A stretch of 64,000 nucleotides of DNA from Alginatibacterium sediminis. GTDB taxonomy: Bacteria; Pseudomonadota; Gammaproteobacteria; Enterobacterales; Celerinatantimonadaceae. Both the position numbers and the translations under genes were made by a program. Location of the stretch: the NCBI RefSeq assembly GCF_003610775.1, contig NZ_RAQO01000003.1, positions 1-64,000 of the forward strand. Reading direction: 5' to 3'. Every line of letters starts with the position of its first letter. Positions within the stretch are counted from its first letter, which is position 1. Shown here in pieces: positions 40,232-48,801 of this stretch. Below the pieces are notes generated by a model. The model ran no database searches and was not told the DNA's origin. It saw nothing but the letters and a program-made list of their open reading frames with translations.

Positions 40232-40864
40232 ATGCACACACTCTATCGATTATTGTCTCGTTTTGGAGCCTTGGATGTGTTTTTCGCTTGGATGGGAATC
40301 GCCTCAGGTTTATTGTTAATCTTACCTAAGTCAGTGTTGGATCTAGGTGAGGTCCATAGTTCTATGCATAGTGCAATGGCAGTGAGTCTTAGTTTGTCGT
40401 TAGCCTATGTCCTAAGCCGTTTGTTAAGCTTTGGCTTACATGCGGTCTACCAGAACCACATACTTAAAGACAAACAACGACGGATTAACGATTGCGTTGC
40501 TGTTCTGGACCATAGCGAGCGCGCCATATTACGTGAATTTGTACTTACGCGACGCTCAGTGCTTGAATTACCTTTAACCGAATCCAGCGTCAAAAATTTG
40601 ATACGCCACGGAGTATTAGAGGCTGAAAACCCAAGCGATAACCTTGAAACTAGAGGTCATGCTAAGTTGGTGATCGCTGTGATGGCGCGTCCGGTACTAA
40701 GTTTTAAAGCTTTAGGCCTACCGGTAGGTAAGCTTAACGAAAGTCAGCTTGATCACTTGCGTGCACTTCGCCCAATGTTTTTACGCCCTGAATACAAAGC
40801 CAATCGTACGCATAATGGCAAGGTGTTTCGTATTCGTTTTAACGAGTCACAAAACGCTGCGTAG
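40232..40864 (+). CDS. SieB-like superinfection exclusion family membrane protein
   Basis: A 210-residue protein with two N-terminal membrane segments (about residues 12-32 and 47-68) and a cytosolic C-terminal domain that looks like a small helical, possibly winged-helix, unit (VLDHSERAILREFV, then SVKNLIRHGVLEAE). This layout resembles the SieB/superinfection exclusion B family. It is divergent from the SMC-like operon with about 150 bases between. Whether it protects against phage is untested; a housekeeping role is possible. Confidence 0.6.
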   Translation: MHTLYRLLSRFGALDVFFAWMGIASGLLLILPKSVLDLGEVHSSMHSAMAVSLSLSLAYVLSRLLSFGLHAVYQNHILKDKQRRINDCVAVLDHSERAILREFVLTRRSVLELPLTESSVKNLIRHGVLEAENPSDNLETRGHAKLVIAVMARPVLSFKALGLPVGKLNESQLDHLRALRPMFLRPEYKANRTHNGKVFRIRFNESQNAA

Positions 40865-40889
40865 CAGCGTTTTTCTTGATTATATTCGC

Positions 40890-41351
40890 CTATTGTTCGT
40901 CAGTGCGTTGTTTTAAATAACCAAGGTAGTCGGGCACTGATGAGTCGTACTCGCTCTCAAGTAAAGTACTGTTAAGAATAAAATCAGCCGTAGCTTGATT
41001 GGTCGCTACTGGAATATTCCATACCGCAGCTAAGCGCAGTAAAGCTTTGACGTCTGGGTCATGGGGTACCGCATTAAGTGGGTCCCAAAAGAATATCAAC
41101 AAATCTACTTCGCCTTCAGCGATCAAAGCTCCCAACTGTTGGTCGCCTCCCATCGGTCCGCTTAGCAGTGATTTAATTTTAAATCCCTTTTTTGCCAGCA
41201 AGCTACCGGTTGTTCCGGTTGCAAAAAGTTGGTGTTTTTCTAACTTTTCTTTATGTTGATTAGACCAATCGAGCAAATCTTGTTTTCGATGATCATGGGC
41301 GACTAAGGCTATCCGTTTGAATGCTTTCATGGTTCTTTGAGTGGTTTGCAT
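40890..41351 (-). CDS. mgsA: Methylglyoxal synthase
   Basis: A 153-residue cytosolic enzyme converting DHAP to methylglyoxal and phosphate. The ATGTTG substrate loop ([14 protein letters not shown]), [11 protein letters not shown] and [15 protein letters not shown] blocks are intact. The ATG at 41351 matches the E. coli MgsA start; 29 extra in-frame codons upstream lack support. MgsA serves as a DHAP overflow valve; the sulfoquinovose genes nearby also yield DHAP, but the closeness may be chance. Confidence 0.94.
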   Translation of the reverse strand: MQTTQRTMKAFKRIALVAHDHRKQDLLDWSNQHKEKLEKHQLFATGTTGSLLAKKGFKIKSLLSGPMGGDQQLGALIAEGEVDLLIFFWDPLNAVPHDPDVKALLRLAAVWNIPVATNQATADFILNSTLLESEYDSSVPDYLGYLKQRTDEQ

Positions 41352-41513
41352 GGTTAGTGTACTTATTATTGAGAAATCTGTTAACGATAATAAAGGCATC
41401 TGGCTCGCACTGCCACATAAGCAGGTAAGCGGGGTCAATAAAACATGAACTTATTCAAATTTTGCCTACTTTTTAGTATATTGTTTGTTCTTTTGTAAGG
41501 CTCAAGGACGAAC

Positions 41514-42143
41514 ATGTTGGATCTATATTGGCAAGAGTTTTTAACCGTTGCTTTGGTGCATTTACTAGCAGTGGCGTCTCCAGGGCCTGATTTCGCGGTG
41601 GTGGTTAAAGTCAGTGTTAGTAATGGTAGACGCTCGGCTATTTTTGCTTCTCTCGGGATTGGTTGCGCCATACTTATCCACGTGCTTTATTCATTACTAG
41701 GGATTGGGCTACTTGTTTCTCAATCAGTCATGCTGTTTAACATTGTTAAATACTTGGGAGCGGCTTACCTTATTTATATAGGCATACAAGGGCTGCGTCA
41801 GAAAGCTACTTCAACTGACATGGATCTTAAATCAGGTGAAGGCTTGGGCGCTAAACAAGCTTTCGTCGTTGGTTTTATGACTAACGGCTTAAACCCCAAA
41901 GCCACCTTATTCTTTTTATCGCTATTTACTGTCATCATCAGTCCTACAACCCCGCTTATGGTGCAATTTTCCTATGGCCTATACATGATGTTGGCTACCA
42001 GTATCTGGTTTATCTTACTGTCTTCTATATTGAGCACCGAGCGGGTACGACAGCAGTTTTTACGTTTAGGCCATTGGTTTGATCGAGGAATGGGAACTGT
42101 CTTGATTGCCCTCGGGCTTCGCCTTATGTTGAGCTCACGGTGA
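41514..42143 (+). CDS. LysE/RhtB family amino acid exporter
   Basis: A 209-residue inner membrane protein with about six hydrophobic segments and the family signature VASPGPDFAVVVKVSVSNGR near the N-terminus, plus GFMTNGLNPKA. RhtB-type proteins export amino acids such as threonine or homoserine; the substrate here is not decidable. AAGGACGAAC precedes the ATG. Confidence 0.88.
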   Translation: MLDLYWQEFLTVALVHLLAVASPGPDFAVVVKVSVSNGRRSAIFASLGIGCAILIHVLYSLLGIGLLVSQSVMLFNIVKYLGAAYLIYIGIQGLRQKATSTDMDLKSGEGLGAKQAFVVGFMTNGLNPKATLFFLSLFTVIISPTTPLMVQFSYGLYMMLATSIWFILLSSILSTERVRQQFLRLGHWFDRGMGTVLIALGLRLMLSSR

Positions 42144-42171
42144 GCGCTTACGCTCAACAGGGCGAAAGATA

Positions 42172-42864
42172 ATGCTTGTTGTTGTGTGCGATCATGTCGA
42201 TTTTGTGGTTGTGGAAAAACCTGCAGGCATAGAGTTCCATTCGTTTAAGAACGAGCAGCTGGAATTACAAGCCGGTTTTGCGCAACAGTTAAGTCAAGAA
42301 TTGGGCTATCGGATCTGGCCTGTGCATCGCCTTGACAAAGTTACTTCTGGTTGTTTGATTTTCGCCAAAAGTGCCGAAGCAGCAGCGCGTTTTCAAGAGC
42401 TGTTTAGCAGGCGCAAAATAGATAAATACTATTTGGCTTTAGCTGCTGGTAAGCCCAAGAAAAAGCAAGGTTTAATCAAAGGCGACATGCTGCGTACCCG
42501 TAATGGATCATGGAAGTTAAGCCATACTTTAGAAAACCCTGCAATTACTCAGTTTTTAAGTTTTTCAGTTGAACCTGGTCAACGATGCTATTTGTTAAAA
42601 CCTTATAGCGGTAAAACCCACCAACTTAGGGTTGCGATGAAAAGCCTAGGTACACCTATTCTAGGCGATTCACGTTACGGTGGTGTACCCGCTAGTAGAA
42701 CCTATTTACATTGCTTTGCTATGCGATTTGAATGGGACGGCGAAGTTGTTGAGCTATTGGCTAAAAAGCAGCTTAATGAACTGTGGTTGCGCGAGGACTA
42801 CCAGCATATAATTCATAAACTTAGCCCACCTTGGTTACGCCAATTTCCCAAACTTAATAAATAG
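42172..42864 (+). CDS. RluA-family RNA pseudouridine synthase
   Basis: A 230-residue pseudouridine synthase without an S4 domain. The catalytic aspartate is in WPVHRLDKVTSG, and PYSGKTHQLRVAM is the family's RNA-binding block. The target uridine is unknown. Its last 137 coding bases and 20 following bases recur in degraded form at 60486-60642, on the other side of the sulfoquinovose island, so this copy marks one island border. Confidence 0.9.
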   Translation: MLVVVCDHVDFVVVEKPAGIEFHSFKNEQLELQAGFAQQLSQELGYRIWPVHRLDKVTSGCLIFAKSAEAAARFQELFSRRKIDKYYLALAAGKPKKKQGLIKGDMLRTRNGSWKLSHTLENPAITQFLSFSVEPGQRCYLLKPYSGKTHQLRVAMKSLGTPILGDSRYGGVPASRTYLHCFAMRFEWDGEVVELLAKKQLNELWLREDYQHIIHKLSPPWLRQFPKLNK

Positions 42865-42883
42865 CGAATCAAGGCTTGCTAGT
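42727..42883 (+). repeat. Island-flanking direct repeat, left (intact) copy
   Basis: The 3' end of the pseudouridine synthase gene plus about 20 bases after its stop. It matches 60486-60642 in the same orientation at 128 of 157 positions by hand alignment, without gaps. Confidence 0.85.
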
Positions 42884-43060
42884 TTTTAGGTATTCTAGTC
42901 ATCACTAACAAAGCTTCGGTCATATTGTTTTGTTAGGCAACCTTTGTGCATGCGATTAATCCAAGAACACTGTAAGCGCCGATCTTGCTTGGTGTGCAGC
43001 AACAAAGCGCTTAAGTCGATTGTAATCTATGGCGTTTATCGTTGTTAAACGTGAATGTAA
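42865..43060. other. Intergenic stretch at the left island border
   Basis: No gene is supported on either strand. It joins the pseudouridine synthase 3' end to a MITE-like element. Part of a 384-base gap before tauE. Confidence 0.35.
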
Positions 43061-43221
43061 TATACCAATCACAGTAATTTATTGATCACTATTGTTTGAC
43101 TAAAACACTAATCTCGTCGTCATAAGCCTTGTCATTAGAGGGCTAATAACAGCGACTTCTTCCTCAAGCTAAGCGTTCTATTACAACAAGTAAAAACCAA
43201 AAATCTAATGTGATTGGTATA
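43061..43221. mobile_element. MITE-like element with 13-bp terminal inverted repeats
   Basis: TATACCAATCACA at 43061-43073 and its exact complement TGTGATTGGTATA at 43209-43221 bound a 161-bp AT-rich, non-coding segment. It is inserted between the pseudouridine synthase gene and the sulfite exporter gene, at the island's left edge. No transposase is encoded; a target duplication is not clear. Confidence 0.6.
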
Positions 43222-43248
43222 ACTTGAAACTCTTTGATGAACCATAGT

Positions 43249-43989
43249 CTAGAAAGACAGGTTTTTAATCACCAAAGTACAACCAATAAATAGTAAAAAT
43301 ACATGCACGATGTGGTGGTAATTAATTTTGTATTTTTGTAAGTAATGATAGCCAACCATCCCGCCAGCAAGACCAACAATAAATGCTGGCATGGCGGACA
43401 TTACGTGCGAAAGAACATCTTGTGTAATCAGGCCTTCATTCCAAAAGCTAATGTTGGCACCGATCATCTGGAGCATAAAAAAGAATGCTAGTGTTGATTT
43501 GGTTTGGTCAGCACTCCAAGGTTGCATGGAGGTATAAGCAATAACTGGCGGGCCTGATTCGCCAACACTTGCACCGAGCACCCCAGAGGTAAATCCGGCT
43601 CCAAGGGTGATGGGAACGGAAGTTTCTTGAAACAAAGACTTGCTTGAACGCATTGAGTGAATACTAGATACAATGAGCACAACACCCATCGTTAGAAGAA
43701 TATATTGCGAGGGTAAGCTGGCGAGCAACTTTGCACCAATAAAGGAAGCCGGTACAGATCCAGCAAATAAGATAAGAGCTGCTTTGGTTTGAATTGAATG
43801 TCGCATTTTCCAAACGATTGGAAAGGTGACTATCCAGCCAAATATTCCGGCGATTGGAACCGCGGTCTGCGCTCCAACCACGAGCGAGAGTAGTGGCACC
43901 GATACCATGGCTGAACCAAAGCCAGTTAAGCCTTGAGTAAATCCAGCTAAGGCTATGATTAAAGAAATTAGAATTAGAGTGGTGTCCAT
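43249..43989 (-). CDS. TauE/SafE family exporter, predicted sulfite exporter
   Basis: A 246-residue inner membrane protein with about eight hydrophobic segments and the family's glycine-rich repeats (GFTQGLTGFGSAMVSVPLL near the N-terminus and LGAGFTSGVLGASVGESGPP in the second half). TauE/SafE proteins export sulfite or sulfoacetate in organosulfonate degraders. It is divergent from the glycyl-radical enzyme gene, sharing a regulatory region with the decamer operator. The ATG at 43989 follows AGGA; 22 in-frame upstream codons lack support. In context it would remove the sulfite released from DHPS. Confidence 0.82.
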   Translation of the reverse strand: MDTTLILISLIIALAGFTQGLTGFGSAMVSVPLLSLVVGAQTAVPIAGIFGWIVTFPIVWKMRHSIQTKAALILFAGSVPASFIGAKLLASLPSQYILLTMGVVLIVSSIHSMRSSKSLFQETSVPITLGAGFTSGVLGASVGESGPPVIAYTSMQPWSADQTKSTLAFFFMLQMIGANISFWNEGLITQDVLSHVMSAMPAFIVGLAGGMVGYHYLQKYKINYHHIVHVFLLFIGCTLVIKNLSF

Positions 43990-44084
43990 TTTTCGTCCTA
44001 AGAGATGGGTAGCGAGACCCTGTCGCGCTCGTTTGAGATTAAGAAATCCACGCACACTATAAGCGGAATAGATTTAATAACCAT

Positions 44085-44114
44085 TACACATGTCACATTA
44101 TGTTCATTTTTGTT
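44085..44114. promoter_or_regulatory. Decamer operator A (tauE / glycyl-radical enzyme)
   Basis: Read on the minus strand it is three contiguous decamers: AACAAAAATG, AACATAATGT and GACATGTGTA. A related GACAAATGTC lies at about 44131-44140. The same arrangement recurs at 49880, 53519 and 54505. It probably binds the DeoR-family regulator of this cluster. Confidence 0.65.
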
Positions 44115-44277
44115 GTTTTAGGTTCGCTTTGTGACATTTGTCCCAGATGTTGATCCCTGTGCTCGTATAATGCATTACATTAATTAGGGCCTTTAGCATT
44201 GAGCTAGTTTCTGCTGTTAGACAATCAACATGGCTACCATATTTACCCGGTAATTTTTTGAGTTTGAGGGCTTAACA

Positions 44278-46809
44278 ATGGACAACTTTTCGCTAGACGC
44301 AGAGCATCTGCAAGTGCAAGGCACGCAACACCATACGCTAGCAAAGGGGCTTGATGACTTTGATAAGGTATACGGACTAGGTTATGAAGTTGGCCATGAA
44401 GATTGGTCGCCGTATCCAAGGGTTAATTATTTACGCCAAACCTTTTTGGATCGCCCTTATGACATTGATGTCGAAAGATTGCGTTTGGTGACGCAATCCT
44501 ATCAAGCGAATGAAGCTTGTCCTCGCATTATTCAATGTGCACGCGCCTTTGAAAACATCTTGCTCAATTCCACCCTGCATATCTACGATCAAGACCTAAT
44601 CTTGGGCGAAATTGCTGCCCCAGCCAAGGCTTCGCCTATTTATCCAGAGTTTTCTGTAGATTGGATTTTGGATGAGATTCGCAATTCACCGTTTGAAGAA
44701 CGTAGCAACGATCAGTTCTATATACGAAACGCCCAAGATCGCAATGAAATACTAGCGCTGTGCGAGTATTGGAAGGGCAAAAGCGCCAATGAAATTATTA
44801 CAGCGCATTTGGATGAAGATCAGAAGAAAGGCTCCCATATGGGGGAGAAAGTTTTCCAAACCAATAATTATCACTTTGCTGGTATTGGCCACTTTGCGAT
44901 GGATTTTACCAAGTTGATGACCCTAGGCTACGATGGTGTATTACAGCAAGCACGCGAGGCTTTTGCGAAACTATCGAAGCAAGACCCAGATTACAGTGAA
45001 AAACGTGACTACTACAAAGCTACCCTGATTAGCTTAGAAGCGGCCAAGACATATATTCAACGCTACGCCACACTTGCAAGGGAAATGGCGAAAGTCGAAA
45101 GCAATATAAAGCGCCAGCATGAACTGCAACAGATGGCTCAAAACTGCGAGCAAATCGCTGGTGGGGCTGCGCAAAGCTTTTGGCAGGCGCTGCAGCTGTT
45201 TAACTTTGCTGTGACACTAACCCAGATTGAGGGCAATGGTCACTCCATCTCTTACGGGAGAATGGATCAGTGGTTATTTCCTTTTTACGAAAAAGACCTT
45301 GAACAAAATGCAGTGGACAAATCTTTCACACTCGAGCTGCTTGAAGTTTTATATGTGAAAATGAACAACCCGACCAAGTTAAAAGATAAGGGCACGGTGA
45401 AGGTTCGCAATGGGCGCGGTTTTGGGGGCGAAAGCCTTACCATTGGTGGTGTGAATAGCCTTGGGGATGATGCAACCAACGACCTATCGATGCTGATGTT
45501 AGAAGCGTCGGTGCATACCCGCATGATGAACCCTTGGGTATGTCTGCGCTTGCATGAAAACACGCCATATGAGCTAAAAGTTAAAGCGATTGAATGTGTT
45601 CGTGCCGGTTACGGTCACCCAAAATCATTCAATGATGGGCCGGCGATTAAGGCCATGATTAGTAAAGGGCTTAGTCTTGAAGAAGCGCGAAACTACGCTG
45701 TTGTTGGCTGCGTTGAACCAACCTTACCAGGTAAGGAGTTTGGCTGGTTAGACGCCGGTTACGTCAATACAGCAAAAATGCTAGAGATGGTGATCAACGG
45801 TGGCAGGATCCTAGCGGGTCCAAATGCCGGTAAACAACTGGGTCCAGATACCGGTAGTTTAGAGAGCTATAAAAACTTTGATGAAGTTTTGGAAAGTGTG
45901 GATAAACAGTTTGCTTACTGGTGTGATCAACTGTGTAGTTGCTTGAATGTGACCGATAAAATCCATCGACAAGTTAAACCAACCCCCTATATCTCGGCCT
46001 TCTTTGAAGGATGTATTGAATCGGGAAAAGATATGACTTATGGCGGGGTTAAATACAATGGTACAGCTCCGCAAGCTGCTGGTATCGCGACTTGTGCTGA
46101 TTCGCTCTCTAGTATCAAAGAGCTAGTCTTTGAGCAGAAAAAATACAGTGGTAAAGAACTGTTAGATGCGGTCAAAGATAACTGGCAAGGTCATGAAAAG
46201 CTTTACGCGCTCGTCAACAGCAGCAAAATCCCACATTACGGCAATGACAACGATGAAGCCGACCAGCTGTTTAACTTTATGTTTGAATGCTATTGCCGAC
46301 ACATCAAAGGACGTCGCAATGCTCGAGGTGGAGAGTTCAGTCCAGGCGTATATACGGTTAATGCCAATGTGGGAATGGGGCTGTATACCAATGCGTCTTT
46401 GGATGGACGCAAAAATGAAGAACCGATTTCCGATAATATGGGACCGGTGCATACAGCGGGTGGTTCACATGATATCAGCGGTCCGACCGCTATTGTTAAC
46501 TCAGTAACTAAAGTGGATCATAGCCTTGCAACCAATGGTACTTTACTTAATCTGCGCTTTCCGGAAGATGCCGTATCAGGAATAGAGGGACGGGATATCT
46601 TGCTGAGCTTTGTCGATGAATATATTGCTAAACAAGGTATGCACGTGCAGTTCAACATTATGAGTTCAGAAAAGATGAGAGCTGCGCAAAAGGCCCCAGA
46701 AAAATATGCTGACATGCTGGTTCGGGTCGCTGGTTATAGCGCTTACTTTGTAGAGCTAGGTAAACCATTACAAGACGATCTAATACATCGAACTGAGCTA
46801 AGATTTTAA
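44278..46809 (+). CDS. hpsG: Glycyl-radical enzyme, predicted DHPS sulfo-lyase (HpsG-like)
   Basis: An 843-residue glycyl-radical enzyme. The thiyl-radical Cys478 and Glu480 are in VVGCVEPTLPG, the C-X-E motif of eliminating GREs (glycerol/diol dehydratase, CutC, IslA, HpsG) and unlike pyruvate formate-lyase. The radical glycine is Gly819 in RVAGYSAYF. HpsG cleaves (S)-2,3-dihydroxypropane-1-sulfonate to hydroxyacetone and sulfite; the related HpfG dehydrates it instead. I favour HpsG because a sulfite-exporter gene is divergent and no aldehyde-processing genes are present. The activase gene follows. Oxygen sensitivity implies anaerobic use. Confidence 0.8.
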   Translation: MDNFSLDAEHLQVQGTQHHTLAKGLDDFDKVYGLGYEVGHEDWSPYPRVNYLRQTFLDRPYDIDVERLRLVTQSYQANEACPRIIQCARAFENILLNSTLHIYDQDLILGEIAAPAKASPIYPEFSVDWILDEIRNSPFEERSNDQFYIRNAQDRNEILALCEYWKGKSANEIITAHLDEDQKKGSHMGEKVFQTNNYHFAGIGHFAMDFTKLMTLGYDGVLQQAREAFAKLSKQDPDYSEKRDYYKATLISLEAAKTYIQRYATLAREMAKVESNIKRQHELQQMAQNCEQIAGGAAQSFWQALQLFNFAVTLTQIEGNGHSISYGRMDQWLFPFYEKDLEQNAVDKSFTLELLEVLYVKMNNPTKLKDKGTVKVRNGRGFGGESLTIGGVNSLGDDATNDLSMLMLEASVHTRMMNPWVCLRLHENTPYELKVKAIECVRAGYGHPKSFNDGPAIKAMISKGLSLEEARNYAVVGCVEPTLPGKEFGWLDAGYVNTAKMLEMVINGGRILAGPNAGKQLGPDTGSLESYKNFDEVLESVDKQFAYWCDQLCSCLNVTDKIHRQVKPTPYISAFFEGCIESGKDMTYGGVKYNGTAPQAAGIATCADSLSSIKELVFEQKKYSGKELLDAVKDNWQGHEKLYALVNSSKIPHYGNDNDEADQLFNFMFECYCRHIKGRRNARGGEFSPGVYTVNANVGMGLYTNASLDGRKNEEPISDNMGPVHTAGGSHDISGPTAIVNSVTKVDHSLATNGTLLNLRFPEDAVSGIEGRDILLSFVDEYIAKQGMHVQFNIMSSEKMRAAQKAPEKYADMLVRVAGYSAYFVELGKPLQDDLIHRTELRF

Positions 46810-46866
46810 TCCTTAAAGGCCGAATTTCAGGAGAATTAAGTTAGCCAACTGATGCAATCACAAGTC

Positions 46867-46893
46867 GCGCTAGTGTAGTCAATACACTAGCGC
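46867..46893 (+). promoter_or_regulatory. Hairpin between the glycyl-radical enzyme and its activase
   Basis: GCGCTAGTGTA and TACACTAGCGC form a perfect 11-bp stem with a GTCAA loop. There is no T tract, so it more likely stabilises or partly processes the upstream mRNA, giving much enzyme and little activase. Confidence 0.6.
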
Positions 46894-46926
46894 ATTAAGC
46901 TACCCCAACATCAATCTGAGGTTCTT

Positions 46927-47883
46927 TTGGCACAGCAAGCTACTATCTTAAATGTACAGCGCTTTACCTTACATGATGGCCCTGGTATTCGTACTGAGTT
47001 CTTTCTAAAGGGATGTCCACTTCGCTGTGATTGGTGTGGAAACCCAGAGAGTTTTACTCGCCAGCCAGAAGTGGGGGTGTTTGCTAATCGTTGTATCTCT
47101 AGTGAGCTCTGTGATGATTGCAAACTAGTTTGTCACGATCTTCAGATGTTGATTTTTACTGATTCAAAATTGGATTCTATCGATAGAAAGCAATGCAGCT
47201 CATGTCTTGAATGCGCACAAGTGTGTCCATCAGAAGCGATAAGACCTTGGGGACACTCGATGACAGTTGATGAGTGTATGAAGGTGATTATACAAGACCG
47301 AGGGTTTTATGAGCGCTCGGGTGGAGGAGTAACCGTCTCTGGTGGTGAGCCACTGCTGCAAAGCGATTTTGTGGGTCAGTTGTTCAAGGCCTGCAAACAA
47401 CAAGGTATCCATACTTGTTTAGAGTCTAGTTTATATGCCAATTGGAATAAGATTGAGTCTCTACTGCCAGTTACCGATTTGTTTATCTCAGATTTAAAGC
47501 TAATGGATAGCCAACGCCACAAACAATATACCGGAGTAGATAATCACAAGATATTAGAAAACCTTATTACGCTTTCAGCTACCAATAAACCTTTGATACT
47601 GCGGATCCCCGTTATCCCTAACATAAACGATGATGAGGATAATATTAAGGCCAGCGCAGATTTCATTTTGCAACAGATGCAGGGCAAGGTAAGGACCTTA
47701 CAACTACTTAGTTTCATGCGCCTTGGGGAAGAGAAGTATCAGTCTTTGGGATTACCCTACAAAATGCAGGATCTGAAATTTGATAGGGCTGCATTCCAGA
47801 AAAAAGTCGAAAAGATTGCTGTCTATTTTAATCAGCGCGGCATCCATTGCATGATTGGTGCGAAAGAAAAAGCCGAACTGTAA
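46927..47883 (+). CDS. hpsH: Glycyl-radical enzyme activating enzyme (HpsH-like)
   Basis: A 318-residue radical SAM protein. Cys30, Cys34 and Cys37 form the CX3CX2C site of the SAM cluster. An inserted ferredoxin-like domain supplies two further four-cysteine sets (Cys56/62/65/69 and Cys90/93/96/100), as in activases of GD, CutC and HpsG and unlike PflA. It abstracts hydrogen from Gly819 of the partner enzyme. It starts with TTG at 46927 behind TGAGG, which would lower its expression relative to the enzyme. Confidence 0.88.
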   Translation: MAQQATILNVQRFTLHDGPGIRTEFFLKGCPLRCDWCGNPESFTRQPEVGVFANRCISSELCDDCKLVCHDLQMLIFTDSKLDSIDRKQCSSCLECAQVCPSEAIRPWGHSMTVDECMKVIIQDRGFYERSGGGVTVSGGEPLLQSDFVGQLFKACKQQGIHTCLESSLYANWNKIESLLPVTDLFISDLKLMDSQRHKQYTGVDNHKILENLITLSATNKPLILRIPVIPNINDDEDNIKASADFILQQMQGKVRTLQLLSFMRLGEEKYQSLGLPYKMQDLKFDRAAFQKKVEKIAVYFNQRGIHCMIGAKEKAEL

Positions 47884-47947
47884 TCGTTGGCTTTAAGCCT
47901 AACTGCTCTATGTACTTGTGTAAGCGGCTAGGCCTTGAAACATGGAC

Positions 47948-48712
47948 TTACTCACCCTCACAAATAACGAGTTTAGTGTCTGTTTTCATCATCGCTTCGG
48001 CTAACTCTTCGGGCAAGCTGGTATCGGTAAATAAGTAGTCGGTCTCGCCAATGTGGCCCATTTCTATCGATCCTTTTGGGACAAATTTACTCGAATCCAT
48101 AGCAATCATGACATGACGTGCCGATTTCATCACGGTTTGTGTGATGAGGCTTTCGTTAAGATCGTACTCCAAGAGTGTTCCGTCAACATCTATTGAGGCA
48201 GTACTGGTTATCAAATAGTCAAATCTAAACTTATCAATAAACTCGAGGGCTTGCGTGCCAACGATGCCACCATTTGAAGCTTTGACTTTTCCACCAGGTA
48301 TCAAGACATCAAAATTTGGGTTGCGGTGTAATATATTAGCTACTCGTAAAGAGTTGGTAATGATCTGTAAGTTTTTCTTCTCTAAGAGCTGAGAGGCGAT
48401 GACTTCAATGGTTGTGCCTATGGTCAAGAAGATGGTTGAGTTATCCGGGATCATCGAAGCGATCTTTGAGGCAATAGCATTTTTTTGTTCGGTATCGGTG
48501 ACTTTCCGTACTTCATAGTCGAGATTGGTGGTGGTGTCTGGAGAACTTGCACCACCGTGATGACGAACGAGTAACTTTTCTTCATTAAGCTTTTTAATGT
48601 CGCGACGTATGGTTTGCGTCGAGACATCTAAGCTTTCAGCTAGCTCTTCAACACTGCAGTAACCTTTATCATTAATCAATTTGAGTAGTTGTTTTTGTCT
48701 AGGGTTTGTCAC
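47948..48712 (-). CDS. DeoR family regulator of the sulfoquinovose cluster
   Basis: A 254-residue repressor-type protein. The N-terminal winged helix (residues ~3-57) has the DeoR signature VSTQTIRRDIKKL; the sensor domain resembles a sugar-phosphate isomerase fold (TIFLTIGTTIEVIA). E. coli CsqR (YihW), which controls the yih sulfoquinovose genes, belongs to the same family. It is downstream of the sulfofructose kinase gene on the same strand. Likely ligands are SQ or a phosphorylated intermediate. Predicted operators are the four decamer arrays. Confidence 0.87.
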   Translation of the reverse strand: MTNPRQKQLLKLINDKGYCSVEELAESLDVSTQTIRRDIKKLNEEKLLVRHHGGASSPDTTTNLDYEVRKVTDTEQKNAIASKIASMIPDNSTIFLTIGTTIEVIASQLLEKKNLQIITNSLRVANILHRNPNFDVLIPGGKVKASNGGIVGTQALEFIDKFRFDYLITSTASIDVDGTLLEYDLNESLITQTVMKSARHVMIAMDSSKFVPKGSIEMGHIGETDYLFTDTSLPEELAEAMMKTDTKLVICEGE

Positions 48713-48801
48713 CGTTGAATCTTCCTTTGTTCGCTTGTTTTTGGCTCAACTCTTGGATTCACTAGTCTTATTGATGATGAATTCAGCGTGCCGTGCAATG
48801 C

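Noticed and set aside
40890-41351. mgsA as part of the sulfoquinovose pathway
   Set aside because: It lies outside the flanking repeat, lacks the decamer operator and is a common housekeeping gene.
43990-44277. FNR-type site (TTGAT-N4-ATCAA) before the glycyl-radical enzyme
   Set aside because: Expected for an oxygen-sensitive enzyme, but only a half site TTGATCCC was found; not reported as a site.
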